A stretch of 21,296 nucleotides of DNA. It comes from Hofstenia miamia. Lineage: Eukaryota; Xenacoelomorpha; Acoela; Hofsteniidae. The position numbers were made by a program, and so were the translations under genes. Below the pieces are notes generated by a model. The model saw only the letters and a list, made by a program, of their open reading frames with translations. It had not been told where the DNA came from and did not search any database. This document shows, in pieces, positions 9,300 to 18,792 of this stretch (position 1 is its first letter; the number at the start of each line of letters is the position of its first letter). The stretch covers positions 691,487-712,782 of the forward strand of contig CABFPE010000269.1 of assembly GCA_900660155.1 (NCBI GenBank). The letters are read 5' to 3'.

Positions 9300-9636
9300 G
9301 CAAAAAATCAAGATTTGATTAAACACATCACAATAATTTCAGCTAAAAATATGATCAATTTAGTAGTTAAGTTTGATTAGGAAAATTTTTCTAATTAGTG
9401 TTAAATCGCGGTACAATTGGTAATTAATTTGATTCGAAAACCTGCATGTCTCATGTTTTGGGTGTTTACACGATGACACGAGACATAAGACACTCGAGAA
9501 AATCAAAATCTTTTGATATTGGAATGTTTTTCAAGTGCCCTACTTGAGAGGTTGAATGTCGCGTGTTTTGGGTGTTTAGACGTGACATTCGCTCATTGAA
9601 AACACAAGATATGCATGTCTCATATCACGTGTAAAC
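9300..9636 (-). repeat. Right arm of the long inverted repeat
   Basis: Inverted partner of 6934-7222. The outer part from 9468 is the source of the duplicated block at 8112. About 30 bases at 9417-9447, next to GCGGTAC, have no counterpart in the left arm and look like a small insertion. Confidence 0.82.
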
Positions 9637-9665
9637 AGTGTATTACTATTTTTATATTTTATAGC

Positions 9666-9669
9666 TTAA
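9666..9669. repeat. TTAA target-site duplication, left
   Basis: TTAA directly flanks the terminal repeat CACATTCTCTACCA. The matching TTAA is at 11842-11845. TTAA specificity is the hallmark of piggyBac. Confidence 0.9.
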
Positions 9670-9684
9670 CACATTCTCTACCAT

Positions 9685-9704
9685 GTCACTCACATGTGAG
9701 CGAC
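9685..9704. repeat. Subterminal palindromic motif of piggyBac end (copy 1)
   Basis: GTCACTCACATGTGAGCGAC contains the perfect 12-bp palindrome CTCACATGTGAG. A related motif, GTCACTCATATATGAATCAC, follows at 9728-9747. Such repeated dyads just inside the terminal repeat are plausible transposase-binding sites. The same pair occurs in the duplicate block near 8329 and 8372. Confidence 0.7.
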
Positions 9705-9727
9705 AGCTGCATTTTCAAAAGATCCTC

Positions 9728-9747
9728 GTCACTCATATATGAATCAC
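9728..9747. repeat. Subterminal palindromic motif of piggyBac end (copy 2)
   Basis: Diverged repeat of 9685-9704, with the core palindrome TCATATATGA. Confidence 0.65.
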
Positions 9748-9935
9748 GCCTGGTTTATTTTACATAACCAGAACTCATCTTTGGTAATAATGCTTTTATT
9801 CGCCAAACTCTTGGTACATTTGTTAAGTTTTTTATCATATTGTGAAGTACATTTACAGAGACATTAATTCTCTTGCCTTTTTCGTTTCCGCCTTAGTTTT
9901 TGTAAGGTACAATTAAAGATTAGAAATATAAACAT

Positions 9936-9941
9936 TTTATT
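9936..9941 (-). promoter_or_regulatory. Possible polyadenylation signal of piggyBac transposase
   Basis: AATAAA on the minus strand, about 30 nt downstream of the ancestral transposase stop at 9970-9972. Position is right for a eukaryotic poly(A) signal, but in AT-rich DNA the hexamer is common. Confidence 0.4.
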
Positions 9942-9969
9942 TGATAGAACCACAAACTACAACAAAAAA

Positions 9970-11689
9970 TTAGAAACATTTCTTTGTGTGGTGTTGTCCA
10001 AAGCACGAGATGCAAAATGGTTTATTGCCACATGGTACACATAAAGTATTTACTAGTTTTGCCCGTTTCTAGCAACTTCTCGGCCTTCAGTTCTTTGAAT
10101 TTGCTCATAACAAAGGACACATCTTCTTCTTGTTTTTGCAGATTTGTTTTCCACTTCGCTTATAACATGTGGTGATTGAATTGATGGTTGTATGTGTCTT
10201 CTTTCAGGAGATAAACTAAGTAGAGATACAGCAAGATTTTCCCTAAACTCTCTAATTCCAATTTTAGAATTTGTTGCTTTCTTATATATATTACATAGGC
10301 ATTCACTACTGATACCCCAAGCAAAAGCTCCATTGCTAACTTTCGATACCATTTCACTCCTTTTCTGAGCACACAAGCATATGAAGCAATTTGGTCTGAA
10401 AGATCAATCCCTGCTTTGCCTTTATTTTAATCAATAATAGCTGTTGGCTTTCGTTTCCTCAGTCTTGTCTGAACATTTGAAGTTGAGTTTGTGGCATAAG
10501 TTGCAGGTCTGACAGCGATTTCTTCCATTTCTGGCTGGTGTTTAGTTGTCAGCAACCTGACATCTCGTGTGTCTTTCCATTTCAAGACTACAATTCCATG
10601 TTGTTCTTCTCTATAAATCATTTCACCTTTCTTTAATTTTGTTTCCAAGGCTTCTTTAGGCATATCCACTCTGTTGGCTCGAAGTGTACCTACTACGTGG
10701 GTTTGCTCTTCCAGAAAAAATCTTGCCATTGCGTAACTTGTGTAAAAGTTATGCACGTACAAAGTCCTTCCTTTATTTCTAAGCCCAACAGTTAGGTCCT
10801 TGAATACCCTTAGAGCTTGTCCTACTTCTCTTCCTCCTGTTGCAGACTTTCCTCCATAGACTTGTAAAGACCAACAATATCCTTCTGAAGAGCAGAGCTT
10901 AAAAACTTTGATTCCATATTTATGAGCTTTTGCTGGAAGATATTGCCTGAAAACCAATCTTCCTCTCCACGGTACTAAGCTTTCATCAATAACAATACTG
11001 TCTTCTGGGGTGTACAGCTTTTGAAATTTGTCTTGCAATTTATCAATAAGAGGTTGTATTTTTCCTAGTCTATCAGTAGGCTCAATCATTTCGTTGTTTG
11101 CAAAATGAATATGACGAAGAATTGCCTGAAATCTGTTCCGGGGCATGGTATTAGAAGCAACTAAATTTTTGTAAAGAGGATTTGTTGACCAATAATTTGC
11201 CAGCTTTCCCACCTTTACCAATCCCATCCACATAATGAGTCCAAGATATTTTAGAATTTCTTCTTTATCTGTTGGTTTCCACTGATTTGTTGAAGATCGT
11301 GTATTTGGCTGGGCAGATATGCATTGTAAAGCATATGTATTTGTTTCATTCACTATCTCAGTAATGACTTCATCATCCACCAAAAGGTTAAATACTTGGG
11401 CAGGAGTAATATCAGCTGGTATTGTTCTTATGCCGCCATTTCCAGTATAAGAAAAATTTGAAGTTCGATTTTGAAATTCAGTCCAGTTAGGTCTGTTTAT
11501 ATTTTCATTTATCCAATCTTGAGCTGTTACATTTTCTTCATTTTCATCAATAGCCATGTCAGCAAGAACATCCTGAATATCTTGCTCTTCATCATTGTCA
11601 TCTTCATCCGGACTATAATTGGGATCTATGTCAGAATCATCACTCATAAGTAAATCTTCTATTTCTTCTTGACGTAGTGATGCTGCCAT
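9970..11689 (-). pseudogene. piggyBac transposase (PGBD4-like), broken near the C-terminus
   Basis: An open frame of 420 codons runs from ATG at 11687-11689 to TAA at 10427-10429. Residues 1-55 are acidic and low-complexity. The DDE_Tnp_1_7 (transposase IS4-like) core follows: first catalytic Asp D235 in VIDESLVPWRGRLVFRQY, and the second-Asp motif read as YVHNFYTS with His313 where YVDNFYTS is expected. The TAA interrupts IID-stop-NKGKAGIDLSDQ, so the third Asp region (GIDLSDQ) and the C-terminal part lie beyond it. Past the stop the same frame continues to NAYVIY, then a 2-base gain in the TA run at 10283-10291 shifts frame to KKATNSKIGIREFRENLA and the zinc-domain start CVLC. A missing C at about 10069 shifts it again before the remaining CVPC and CISC pairs and the old stop at 9970-9972. 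The ancestral length of about 570 residues is normal. The enzyme would excise and insert at TTAA; this copy cannot. Confidence 0.95.
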
Positions 11690-11841
11690 TTTTCACAAGT
11701 ACATAAATCTACAAAAAAACGGTATTTACCATTCCAGGAATGCAAAAACTATATATTTATAGTATAATAAAATCGAATATTTTAAAATAAGCTGCTGGTA
11801 CATCAAAAGATTTTTTAAAATGTGGCCTGGTAGAGAATGTA

Positions 11842-11845
11842 TTAA
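11842..11845. repeat. TTAA target-site duplication, right
   Basis: Follows TGGTAGAGAATGTA, the inverted terminal repeat at 11828-11841. Partner of 9666-9669. Confidence 0.9.
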
Positions 11846-12699
11846 AAACCTTTTATACAATGCTTACTTATGGCAGTAAAATACCAACGTTAATCTCGTT
11901 TGTTTCACCATAAACCAGAGTGATATAATTTTACGCACCGTGGTATAAGACTTTTGCTCGCTACTGTACATGTATAATATAATTTTTAAATATGAAAAAC
12001 AGACATTTTTCATGTTACTATCAATGGTTTCACGCTAAATTTGAGGGCCTGGTCCGGGTTGTCAATTCGGGGCCCCCGCCACAACTCCTAAATTTATGTA
12101 TTAAATTTTCAATAACCGTTTTTTTTGTATACTAGATACTTCTTAATAAATATTTTGTACCTGCATAACTATTGGACGTCCAAAATAGTCTAAAGTTGTT
12201 TAATAAAGTTTTTTCTAATATCTGGCTTCAATTTTTTGTTATATTTATATAATTACTTTGTTATTTTATAGGTTTGTCCCCAAAATTGTTTATAATGATT
12301 TAATATCTATTTTTGGAGAATAAAATATTGTATTTCCCGGTGCCCTCTCAGTGACGCCATTTTTTGCTATGGTACGGTTCCAATCAATGAGACAGAAATA
12401 AAAATGTGTATTTGCATAATGTTATTCTTAGCCCAACTAATTACAGTAATTCATCAAAACACTACGGATTCATTCGAACATAATTGAAAAACGTCATAGG
12501 ATGTTCACTGATCACACAATCTATCTAGAAAAGTTTCTTCGGTTTTTTTGCCAATACAATTATTGTCGTAAGGCAATGAAATCCATTCTAAAATCAACGA
12601 TTGGGCAGATTAAAAATCACTAGTCCGCGCTTGACAAAACGTTGATAATCTATTTAATTTGTGAATTATTTAGTTGTTTATTTAAATAATCCACAGTGT

Positions 12700-12900
12700 G
12701 CGCTTACCCTAAATTTCAAATTACAATATAATTTTCACGAAATATCGCAAAATTATTAAATGAAATTCACTGTTATTTCGGAAGATAGAATTATATTAAT
12801 TAATTAATTAATTAATCACTACCAAACTTTACGATTACAAGCATAGTACTATTCATTAATCAAAAGTGAAGAGATATATCTTACACTTTCCTATTGTTGT
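12700..12900 (+). repeat. Diverged dispersed copy of the 17985-19550 tandem monomer
   Basis: Shares in order TTAAATGAAATTCACTG, GAAGATAGAAT, TTAATCACTACCAAACTTTA, CGATTA, ATAGTACTATTCATTAA and ATATATCTTACA with the monomers at 18180-18350 and 19285-19480. The middle part is shorter here and is replaced by an (ATTA)n run at 12795-12816. Confidence 0.55.
12795..12816. repeat. (ATTA)n microsatellite
   Basis: About five perfect ATTA units inside the dispersed repeat copy. Confidence 0.9.
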
Positions 12901-15653
12901 TTATGGATCTAAAATAATGTTATTTGATAGAGCAAAAAGCAACCAACCTAAGAATTTACAAAGGCGAATGTTATTTCCAACTTAAATATATAGGTATATA
13001 TAAAAAATATTTGTTGGAGGTAACTGCACATCTGGTTTTTACCACAACTTATACTATTTAAGCCATTTAAAAGACATCATTTCAAAAATTACAAAAATTT
13101 AGAAAATTTTTACAGATAGTAAGACATTGAGATTTTGCGGACACCTGACACTTTTCCGCCATGGGCACTCATTTTTGAAAACCATTGCCACATTCCTGCC
13201 TGACTTCTACCGGCTAACCTCACCCCATGGGTCGTTGTGCCCCAAATATATTTTAAATATTTTGTAATCTTATATAGACTATAAATAAGTTACAAATACT
13301 TTTCCAACTTGAAATTTACAGGTTATTGTTTCCCGAATATAGATTAATTGAGTAATATAAGAACATTTAAAATTCCCAAGTTATGGTAGCAGTTAGTCAT
13401 ACACAAATCTCCACTCGAGCATAATTTCAACGATTAGTTTGCATTCGTCATTTTATGTATAAATTGAAAAGTTAAAATATAAGATTGCTGGAAATTTCGA
13501 TAATTTGTTGCCGAACTGAAAAGTCGTAATGAGATTTTCTTCAGGAAAAACTGCGAAGTTTCTTTTTTATTTTGATATTGAATTAAAAACCATATCCTTC
13601 AATTCGCCTACATTTTAGAAAATTTTAATTGAACGTATTCAGAAGTTTTAAGCTTAAAAACCAGTAGTCTTTTATAACAATAATAAATTGTAGTTGGAGA
13701 AAGGGCAAAGACTATTAGCTTGAATTTGACACTAAATAGGATTAGCACTAGGGGTAGAACTTCAGTTAAGTTTAGTATTAGCTAAAAGAAAAATAATTGA
13801 AAATTTCGAATTGTGACTAATTTCATATTAGAATCGTATTACAAGGAGATATGTTTTGAAATTATATTCGAATAAATGAACATCTTATGTAATAGTTTGA
13901 TTGATTACGTTTTTTGCTCAAAGATGTCTCAAAACTGTTTAAAATATTATTATAGTTATTCAGCACACATCGAATAGAATTTAAACTGCGTTGACAGCAT
14001 TTAAAATTATAAAACAGTATATCTACAAAATGGTCTACAGTAATAATGGTACTATTGAGCATATAAACTTTGATTCATAAAGATAGTTTATAGGGTCTAT
14101 AGTTGCAGAGAAATATGATTCGGAATAGGTCTATTCTATTAATTTAAATAGCAGGTTTGTCCACAGGGCAAATTTTTCTGTACCATTCCATCCCATCCCA
14201 TCCCTATGGGAATACAGTTCAAATGAAATTCTTCAAAAAGCCTAGATTTAGTCTCTAATTAATAGCACTTCATATACAAAGAGACATGGAAAACACTGAA
14301 ATATCTTGAGCTAATTACCTTTAGCGCTATTTTTTACACCACATCCAGAGCCAACTGTAATATAGTTATATTGCAGTTGGCCTTGCTCCATCCCATGGGA
14401 CAGTCCTTTACTGTAAAAGTGTGAATTTTATCCAATTTCTTGGACGTTGTTGTGAATTCAAATTTTGTAAATCTACAAACAAAAAATAGTTTTAATTGGA
14501 GCTGGTCAGCGCCTACATTCTCATACAAAACTCTATTCCAGAGTGTTAATAGTTGTAAAGCAATGGTTTTCTGAATGTTATTTGGAATCTAAAGTGCAGC
14601 AATTTGCATTGTTCTTTTTAACGAACAGTCTGTGATTACACAAATGGTGTAGTAATTAAAGTACTAAAAATTTTAGTAAGGGGAGTCAGTCACTGATCAT
14701 GTAAAGAAAGGGCGTCCAAACTAAAAAAGGTATTACAAAACGGCAATTCACTCAATTGTGTGTCAATATTTTTGTCATTTAAAGCTGTTATGAACTTCAA
14801 TTCAAAACTGTAGCAACTAAAGACTAACATATTGTCTAGTCTTAATGGGGAGAAGCTCAGGAAATTCTGAACCTGCAATTATTACATAGCATATGCATTA
14901 TAGTTTCAACATATTTACAATATTCTCTCCCAGATACAGTGAATGGATCCAACTGTATAATATGCAGCTTATAACTTTAAAAGTAATTATTGTGCGAACT
15001 TCACACACCTGCTTGTAATTAATACCTAAAACTGGTTTCTTTAATGATGTGGTTTTTAACCATAACAAATGAAGAAAAGGGCCTGTATATGTATAACAGC
15101 GGCTGTAGAACTACACCAGGTTTCGAGAAGATTAAATTTTAAAATGTTTAAAAGATTTATATTCGTTTACTATAGATTCCTAGTTTAGGACAAAACTATT
15201 CTTGTCATTTTGAATTATTTTTTATGCTAAAACTAAGAGAAATAATGGTGTTTTAGATTAAATCTTACCCTTCTGTACAAATGAAATATACTATTTCAAT
15301 TTTGCATTGTAATTTAATGTAAATTAAAGTGAATAGCATAGAAGACTACAAAATTTAAATTATAAAAAATTTTTTATTCAATTTTTAATTTCTTAATTTT
15401 GATATAAATATGATTTTCTTCTTGTTCCTTCTTTTCATCTTTCTTAATTATCTAAATGGATTTTGATAAAAATGTTTAATATACATATTTACTATATTGC
15501 ATCTATTCTTTCAATGCTTTTGAAGAAAAGCTAAAGGCACAATAATCATTTCAATTATTTTAAAACAGCTTTTAATTAATATCATGGAATGATTAGCAGC
15601 ATACATCAAAATTTTAAATAAAAAAAAAATATATATATAGGTAACATAGATTT

Positions 15654-15661
15654 GTTGTAAG
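15654..15661. repeat. hAT target-site duplication, left (GTTGTAAG)
   Basis: The 8-bp GTTGTAAG precedes CAGGGATGT and is repeated exactly at 17970-17977. An 8-bp duplication is diagnostic of hAT elements. Confidence 0.95.
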
Positions 15662-15775
15662 CAGGGATGTACATTTCGTGATTTTTTCCTCAATTAAACA
15701 AGTTTTTTTTTTTGAAAAAAACATGTTTTTTCACGAAAATGTTTTTTTAAATAAATAAAAAACAACAATTATTCT

Positions 15776-15781
15776 TTTATT
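15776..15781 (-). promoter_or_regulatory. Possible polyadenylation signal of hAT transposase
   Basis: AATAAA on the minus strand about 24 nt after the stop at 15805-15807. Plausible by position only; the region is AT-rich. Confidence 0.4.
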
Positions 15782-15804
15782 TGTTTATAAAGGAAAGAAA
15801 GTTT

Positions 15805-17342
15805 TTAGGCTTTCGCAACGCCAAGATTTGCCCTAAGCGGGCCATAACTCAATCCCATTATTGAGAAGTGTCTCTCAAGTCCAGCAGAACTGCACACAGC
15901 CGATCCCAACTTTTCAGCCATATTTGCAAAGGTGGCATCAAAACCGAGACGAATGCCTGCTTTCCACCAAGCACCAGGCGATGAAATACCTATACCAGTA
16001 AAACCAGAATAAGGTGGGGGATCTGCCATAAAACGTGTAAGTTCTTCCATCATGTGATCTTTGCTAAGATCTTTAATGTAAGAAATAGCAGTGGTGACTT
16101 CCGCGGGACACAGAGATTTTCCTTTATATCTTGGGTCTAAGAGATTAGCTGCCAGAATCACAGTTGCTACAGCTTTTCGCTTTGGTATTCATCAGGTATC
16201 TTTTCTTTCATTTCCGACCATATTTCTACGACGTCACCAAGTAGGCACGAACTAGACTGAAATTTATTCAATGCATCGGAAATTGGCTTCAACAAGAGTA
16301 ACTGATCTGATGCACATCGTTTCAGCGATATTTCCTCCATGTATTTGTAAATTTGGTCTGTTTTCTTCGAGCACTCATTCACGATACATGCTATAGTTGT
16401 CCAATTTTGCTGGAAGTAGTCAAGTGTTGCCATTAGAGAGTTCTATCGCACTTCTGTTGGCACGGGCGCCCGTTCTAATTTTTTCGCTTCTACAGCAGCT
16501 GAAGCAGCATGATTATTGCGTAAAAATTTCATGATTGCTATGATTTTGTTGTTAATTTGTTTATTAAAATCAGTCTGGGCAACGTCCTTCGCTAAAAAAT
16601 TCATAAAATGAGCTAAACACCCATACATATGAAGATCGGGTTTACTACTTTTGATAACTCTTCGCATTCCAGACATATTGGCAGCCTTATCTGATACGCA
16701 ACTTCCTACTTTCACCTTCCAGTCTTCCTTTATTTCTAGGATCTGCTCTTCCAGAAGTTCACCAAGATAATCCATGGTATGCTTTTGGCCACTAGTATCG
16801 ATTGTATTTATCAGGTACGAGCTACCACCAGCATAAAACGAGACACCAATTATCAGATCATTTGTAACATTAGACCAACCATTAATTGCAACGGTGGCAG
16901 GAAATCCTTGAACTTTTTTAACTACCTTTTGTTTTTCCAACTGAAATATTTCCTCCAACAACGGACCTGCAATTGTTCTGCGGTCTGGGATTTTCGTGCC
17001 TGGTCGCAGCATTTCGATTAATTTCTTCAGCTGTCCATTTTCAGTAGCCAAGAAAGGGGTGTTGGTCGCAATTAAATATCGAGTGAGCTGCAAATCTAGT
17101 GCGTGCTGTTTGTCAGTATTGGTGCTTATCAAACCAAGAGTAGTCTGGCGCATACATACATTTGTAGCAGCAGAAGGACCCCGAATATCTTCACTTATGC
17201 TTCTACATCTCGATTTATGGGATTACATTCTCGCTACTAATGGAACAATGTCAACTTCGCAAATGTTGCACTGTACTCTCGATTTTCCATTCACTTGGAT
17301 TTCATTGAAATATTGCCAGATAGGACCTTTTTGACACGGCAT
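15805..17342 (-). pseudogene. hAT transposase with BED zinc finger, two stops and one frameshift
   Basis: Start chosen at ATG 17340-17342, in frame with everything down to about 16170. Residues 1-46 are a BED-type zinc finger: W9, Y11, F12, C25-x2-C28, H42-x3-C46, interrupted by TAA at codon 40 (17223-17225). The RNase-H-like hAT core follows, with VAINGWSNV (N154 where family members have Asp), CVSDKAANM (D218, second catalytic Asp) and GCLAHFMN (C242, H245). A TAG at 16443-16445 replaces the Trp expected in PTEVRWNS. A one-base frameshift at about 16165-16175 links EYQSEK to VATVILAANLLDPRYKGK. The C-terminal dimerisation segment has the catalytic Glu in GLERHFSIMG, ending with TAA at 15805-15807. 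Length of about 512 codons is near normal. The protein would cut at the hAT ends in the nucleus; this copy is inactive but only lightly damaged. Confidence 0.95.
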
Positions 17343-17491
17343 TTCAAAGATCTGAAAAATGTTATACATAACAGTGGAAATTAGTAAGTGGAACAATTAT
17401 TATTATCAATTAGATAAATTATCATTACACGCATTTTTTTATAAGAACCCCTATATATGACCACGGGTTAATAACAATTTAAGAACACATA

Positions 17492-17551
17492 TAGCTGATA
17501 GGCAGGCGCGCACCACGTTGTGTAAATAAGCGGCCTGTAATTATGAAGCAG
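17492..17551 (+). repeat. hAT subterminal direct repeat, copy 1
   Basis: About 60 bp beginning TAGCTGATAGGCAG and ending ATGAAGCAG, repeated 151 bp further on at 17643-17702 with about 80% identity; both share a TGTAAATAA core followed by CGGCC. The segment lies between the transposase start and the right terminus and is less AT-rich than its surroundings. Confidence 0.85.
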
Positions 17552-17642
17552 AAATGACAACAAATTGCGCTGATTTGACATCGCTCGTGGTAGCAAACCA
17601 GCACGTCCAACACTGCACAAGCATTTGAAATTAATTGGCTTG

Positions 17643-17702
17643 TAGCTGATAGCCAGCAGCACATCACGCTGTGTAAATAAACGGCCAGTAACTAAGAAGC
17701 AG
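17643..17702 (+). repeat. hAT subterminal direct repeat, copy 2
   Basis: Partner of 17492-17551 (TAGCTGATAGCCAG to ACTAAGAAGCAG). Repeated subterminal motifs in hAT elements often serve as transposase-binding sites or belong to the promoter; function here is inference. Confidence 0.85.
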
Positions 17703-17910
17703 CAAGCCTCCATTTGGTAGTTATTAAGAAGCACGGAGTATGGTTGGCCATGCACAATTAAGAACACCGAGCCTCGCAAAATCGCACTGCTCCTTATAAA
17801 AAAATGCGTGTAATTACCAAAAAATTTAAATCATCCAATGTATTGAGTCCGGTTGCATTTCCTATTCTAATCAGAAGTGTATAGGAAAAAGCATGGGTTT
17901 TTTTCAAGGT

Positions 17911-17953
17911 GTTTTAAACAGTATTTTTTCATCTGTTTTAAACTGTTTTAAAC
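17911..17953. repeat. GTTTTAAAC repeats next to the hAT right end
   Basis: Three exact copies at 17911-17919, 17935-17943 and 17945-17953, within 60 bp of the terminal ACATCCCTG. Each contains the palindrome GTTTAAAC. Likely subterminal binding motifs. Confidence 0.75.
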
Positions 17954-17969
17954 AAATTTGACATCCCTG

Positions 17970-17977
17970 GTTGTAAG
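17970..17977. repeat. hAT target-site duplication, right (GTTGTAAG)
   Basis: Exact repeat of 15654-15661, directly after ACATCCCTG. Confidence 0.95.
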
Positions 17978-17984
17978 TACTAGT

Positions 17985-18354
17985 AAATGCGGAATCTCTA
18001 TTAAACTTAACCATTATTTACTGAATAACAAAAAATTAATAGCTATATCTTACATTTTCTACATTATTTTTTGAGATATAAATAAGTCACATTAGTTAAA
18101 ATAAATTCTTAATAGCATACTGCTGAGAGAGTTCATTAGAAATATTCAACAATTACATTTCATTGTAATATATTTTTTACGAATGAGTGCAAAATCATTA
18201 AATTCACTGCTATGTAAGAAGATAAAATAAATTTAGAAAAATGAATTTGCTAAAAGGTAAGTACAGCATAAAGTAGTTTAATATACTAGTAGTTAATCGC
18301 TACCAAACTCAATGATTAAATAAATAGTAATTTATTTAAAAAAGCTAAGGGATA
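17985..18354 (+). repeat. Diverged ~305-bp tandem repeat, first monomer and start of second
   Basis: Monomer 1 (about 17990-18294) and monomer 2 (from about 18295) begin with related sequence (AAACTTAACCATTA against AAACTCAATGATTA) followed by a short A/T stretch and AGCTA-ATAT. Monomer 2 is cut at about 18355 by the MITE-like insertion and resumes at 19145. No coding potential. Confidence 0.6.
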
Positions 18355-18446
18355 TAACATAAAACCTGTAATTGAAGGCCATTGCCTTTTATTTTTCAAC
18401 CTCCTTGCTAGGGTGGCCTTCTATTACAGGTGGCCTTCAATTACAN
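18355..18446 (+). repeat. Outer left-end copy of the MITE-like element
   Basis: About 86 bp from AAAACCTGTAATTGAAGG (18361) to ATTACA before the N at 18446 is nearly identical to 18706-18792 (two differences seen). It contains GGCCTTCTATTACAGG followed by GGCCTTCAATTACA, both able to pair with the terminal AATTGAAGGCC, so the end can fold into a hairpin. Confidence 0.85.
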
Positions 18447-18699
18447 CTGATTTTCGCATGCTTTTATGCATCAATATATGCATAGTAATAGTGTAATGTC
18501 ACTTGGGTAACAATCAGGGTCTTTACATTTAATTGTACCTATTAAACCAGTAAACACTAATATTGAAAGTTTAGGGTCTCAATTAAACAATAGGACTTCG
18601 ATTGTGGAAACCAGGGGAACTTGTAGAGACTAATATTGAAAATACTTTGGTTACCCCAATGTACATCATATTAATATTTATAAAGATATATATTTAATA

Positions 18700-18792
18700 T
18701 ACCGTAAAACCTGTAATTGAAGGCCATTGCCTTATATTTTTCAACCTCTTTGCTAGGGTGGCCTTCTATTACAGGTGGCCTTCAATTACAGG
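18700..18792 (+). repeat. Inner left-end copy of the MITE-like element
   Basis: TACCGTAAAACCTGTAATTG and the next 7 bases form a perfect 27-bp inverted match to 19118-19144. The pair 18700-19144 (445 bp) is by itself a complete TA-bounded MITE-like unit. Confidence 0.9.

Larger units (their letters stand above)
6934..9636. mobile_element. Putative long-inverted-repeat (foldback or long-TIR) element
   Basis: Two diverged arms, 6934-7222 and 9300-9636, are inverted relative to each other and separated by about 2.1 kb. Outer edges are set where similarity stops, at GTTTACACGT on both sides. The interior holds no recognisable coding region, so this is either a non-autonomous DNA element or two inverted copies of one repeat. 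The right arm carries about 30 extra bases at 9417-9447. Target-site duplication is uncertain: GTATA lies near the left edge and GTATT near the right. The piggyBac element begins 33 bp beyond the right arm. Confidence 0.6.
9670..11841 (-). mobile_element. piggyBac-like DNA transposon, complete ends
   Basis: The 2172-bp unit is bounded by TTAA at 9666-9669 and 11842-11845. Its 14-bp terminal inverted repeats are CACATTCTCTACCA at 9670-9683 and its inverted partner at 11828-11841 (one mismatch, at the first base). Inside is one transposase gene on the minus strand. Subterminal palindromes lie only at the left (3') end. Size and TTAA use fit piggyBac (about 2-2.5 kb). It sits 33 bp outside the right arm of the long inverted repeat. 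Confidence 0.95.
11846..15653. other. AT-rich spacer with scattered old repeats, no gene
   Basis: Nearly 4 kb with no credible gene. Small open frames at 13862-14062, 14334-14528, 14690-14878 and 15511-15693 show no domain. Local features: a short GC-rich patch at 12041-12080 with the palindrome GGGGCCCC, a less AT-rich patch at about 13140-13245, and a CCATC-rich tract at about 14187-14205 (CCATTCCATCCCATCCCATC) with a related CCATCCCATGGG near 14388. These may be fragments of unidentified transposons. Confidence 0.5.
15662..17969 (-). mobile_element. hAT DNA transposon, complete ends
   Basis: The 2308-bp unit starts with CAGGGATGT and ends with its inverted copy ACATCCCTG (17961-17969). 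Beyond those 9 bp the ends are only loosely similar (ACATTTCG against CAAATTTG). It is flanked by perfect 8-bp duplications. It holds one BED-finger hAT transposase on the minus strand, a ~60-bp direct repeat in the 5' subterminal region, and repeated GTTTTAAAC next to the right end. The unmutated target duplication suggests it is among the younger insertions here. Confidence 0.97.

Noticed and set aside
10160..10372. Two overlapping minus-strand frames in 10053-10376 read as separate genes
   Set aside because: They are consecutive pieces of the piggyBac C-terminus separated by frameshifts, not independent genes.
14150..14410. CCATCCCAT-rich segments as terminal repeats of a small element
   Set aside because: The two segments are in direct rather than inverted orientation and no target duplication was visible.
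16996..17334. 112-codon plus-strand open frame
   Set aside because: It lies antisense to the hAT transposase BED finger and N-terminal region, which explain the same bases much better.
17468..17779. 103-codon minus-strand frame in the hAT 5' region
   Set aside because: It arises from the subterminal direct repeat, has no recognised domain and lies upstream of the transposase start.
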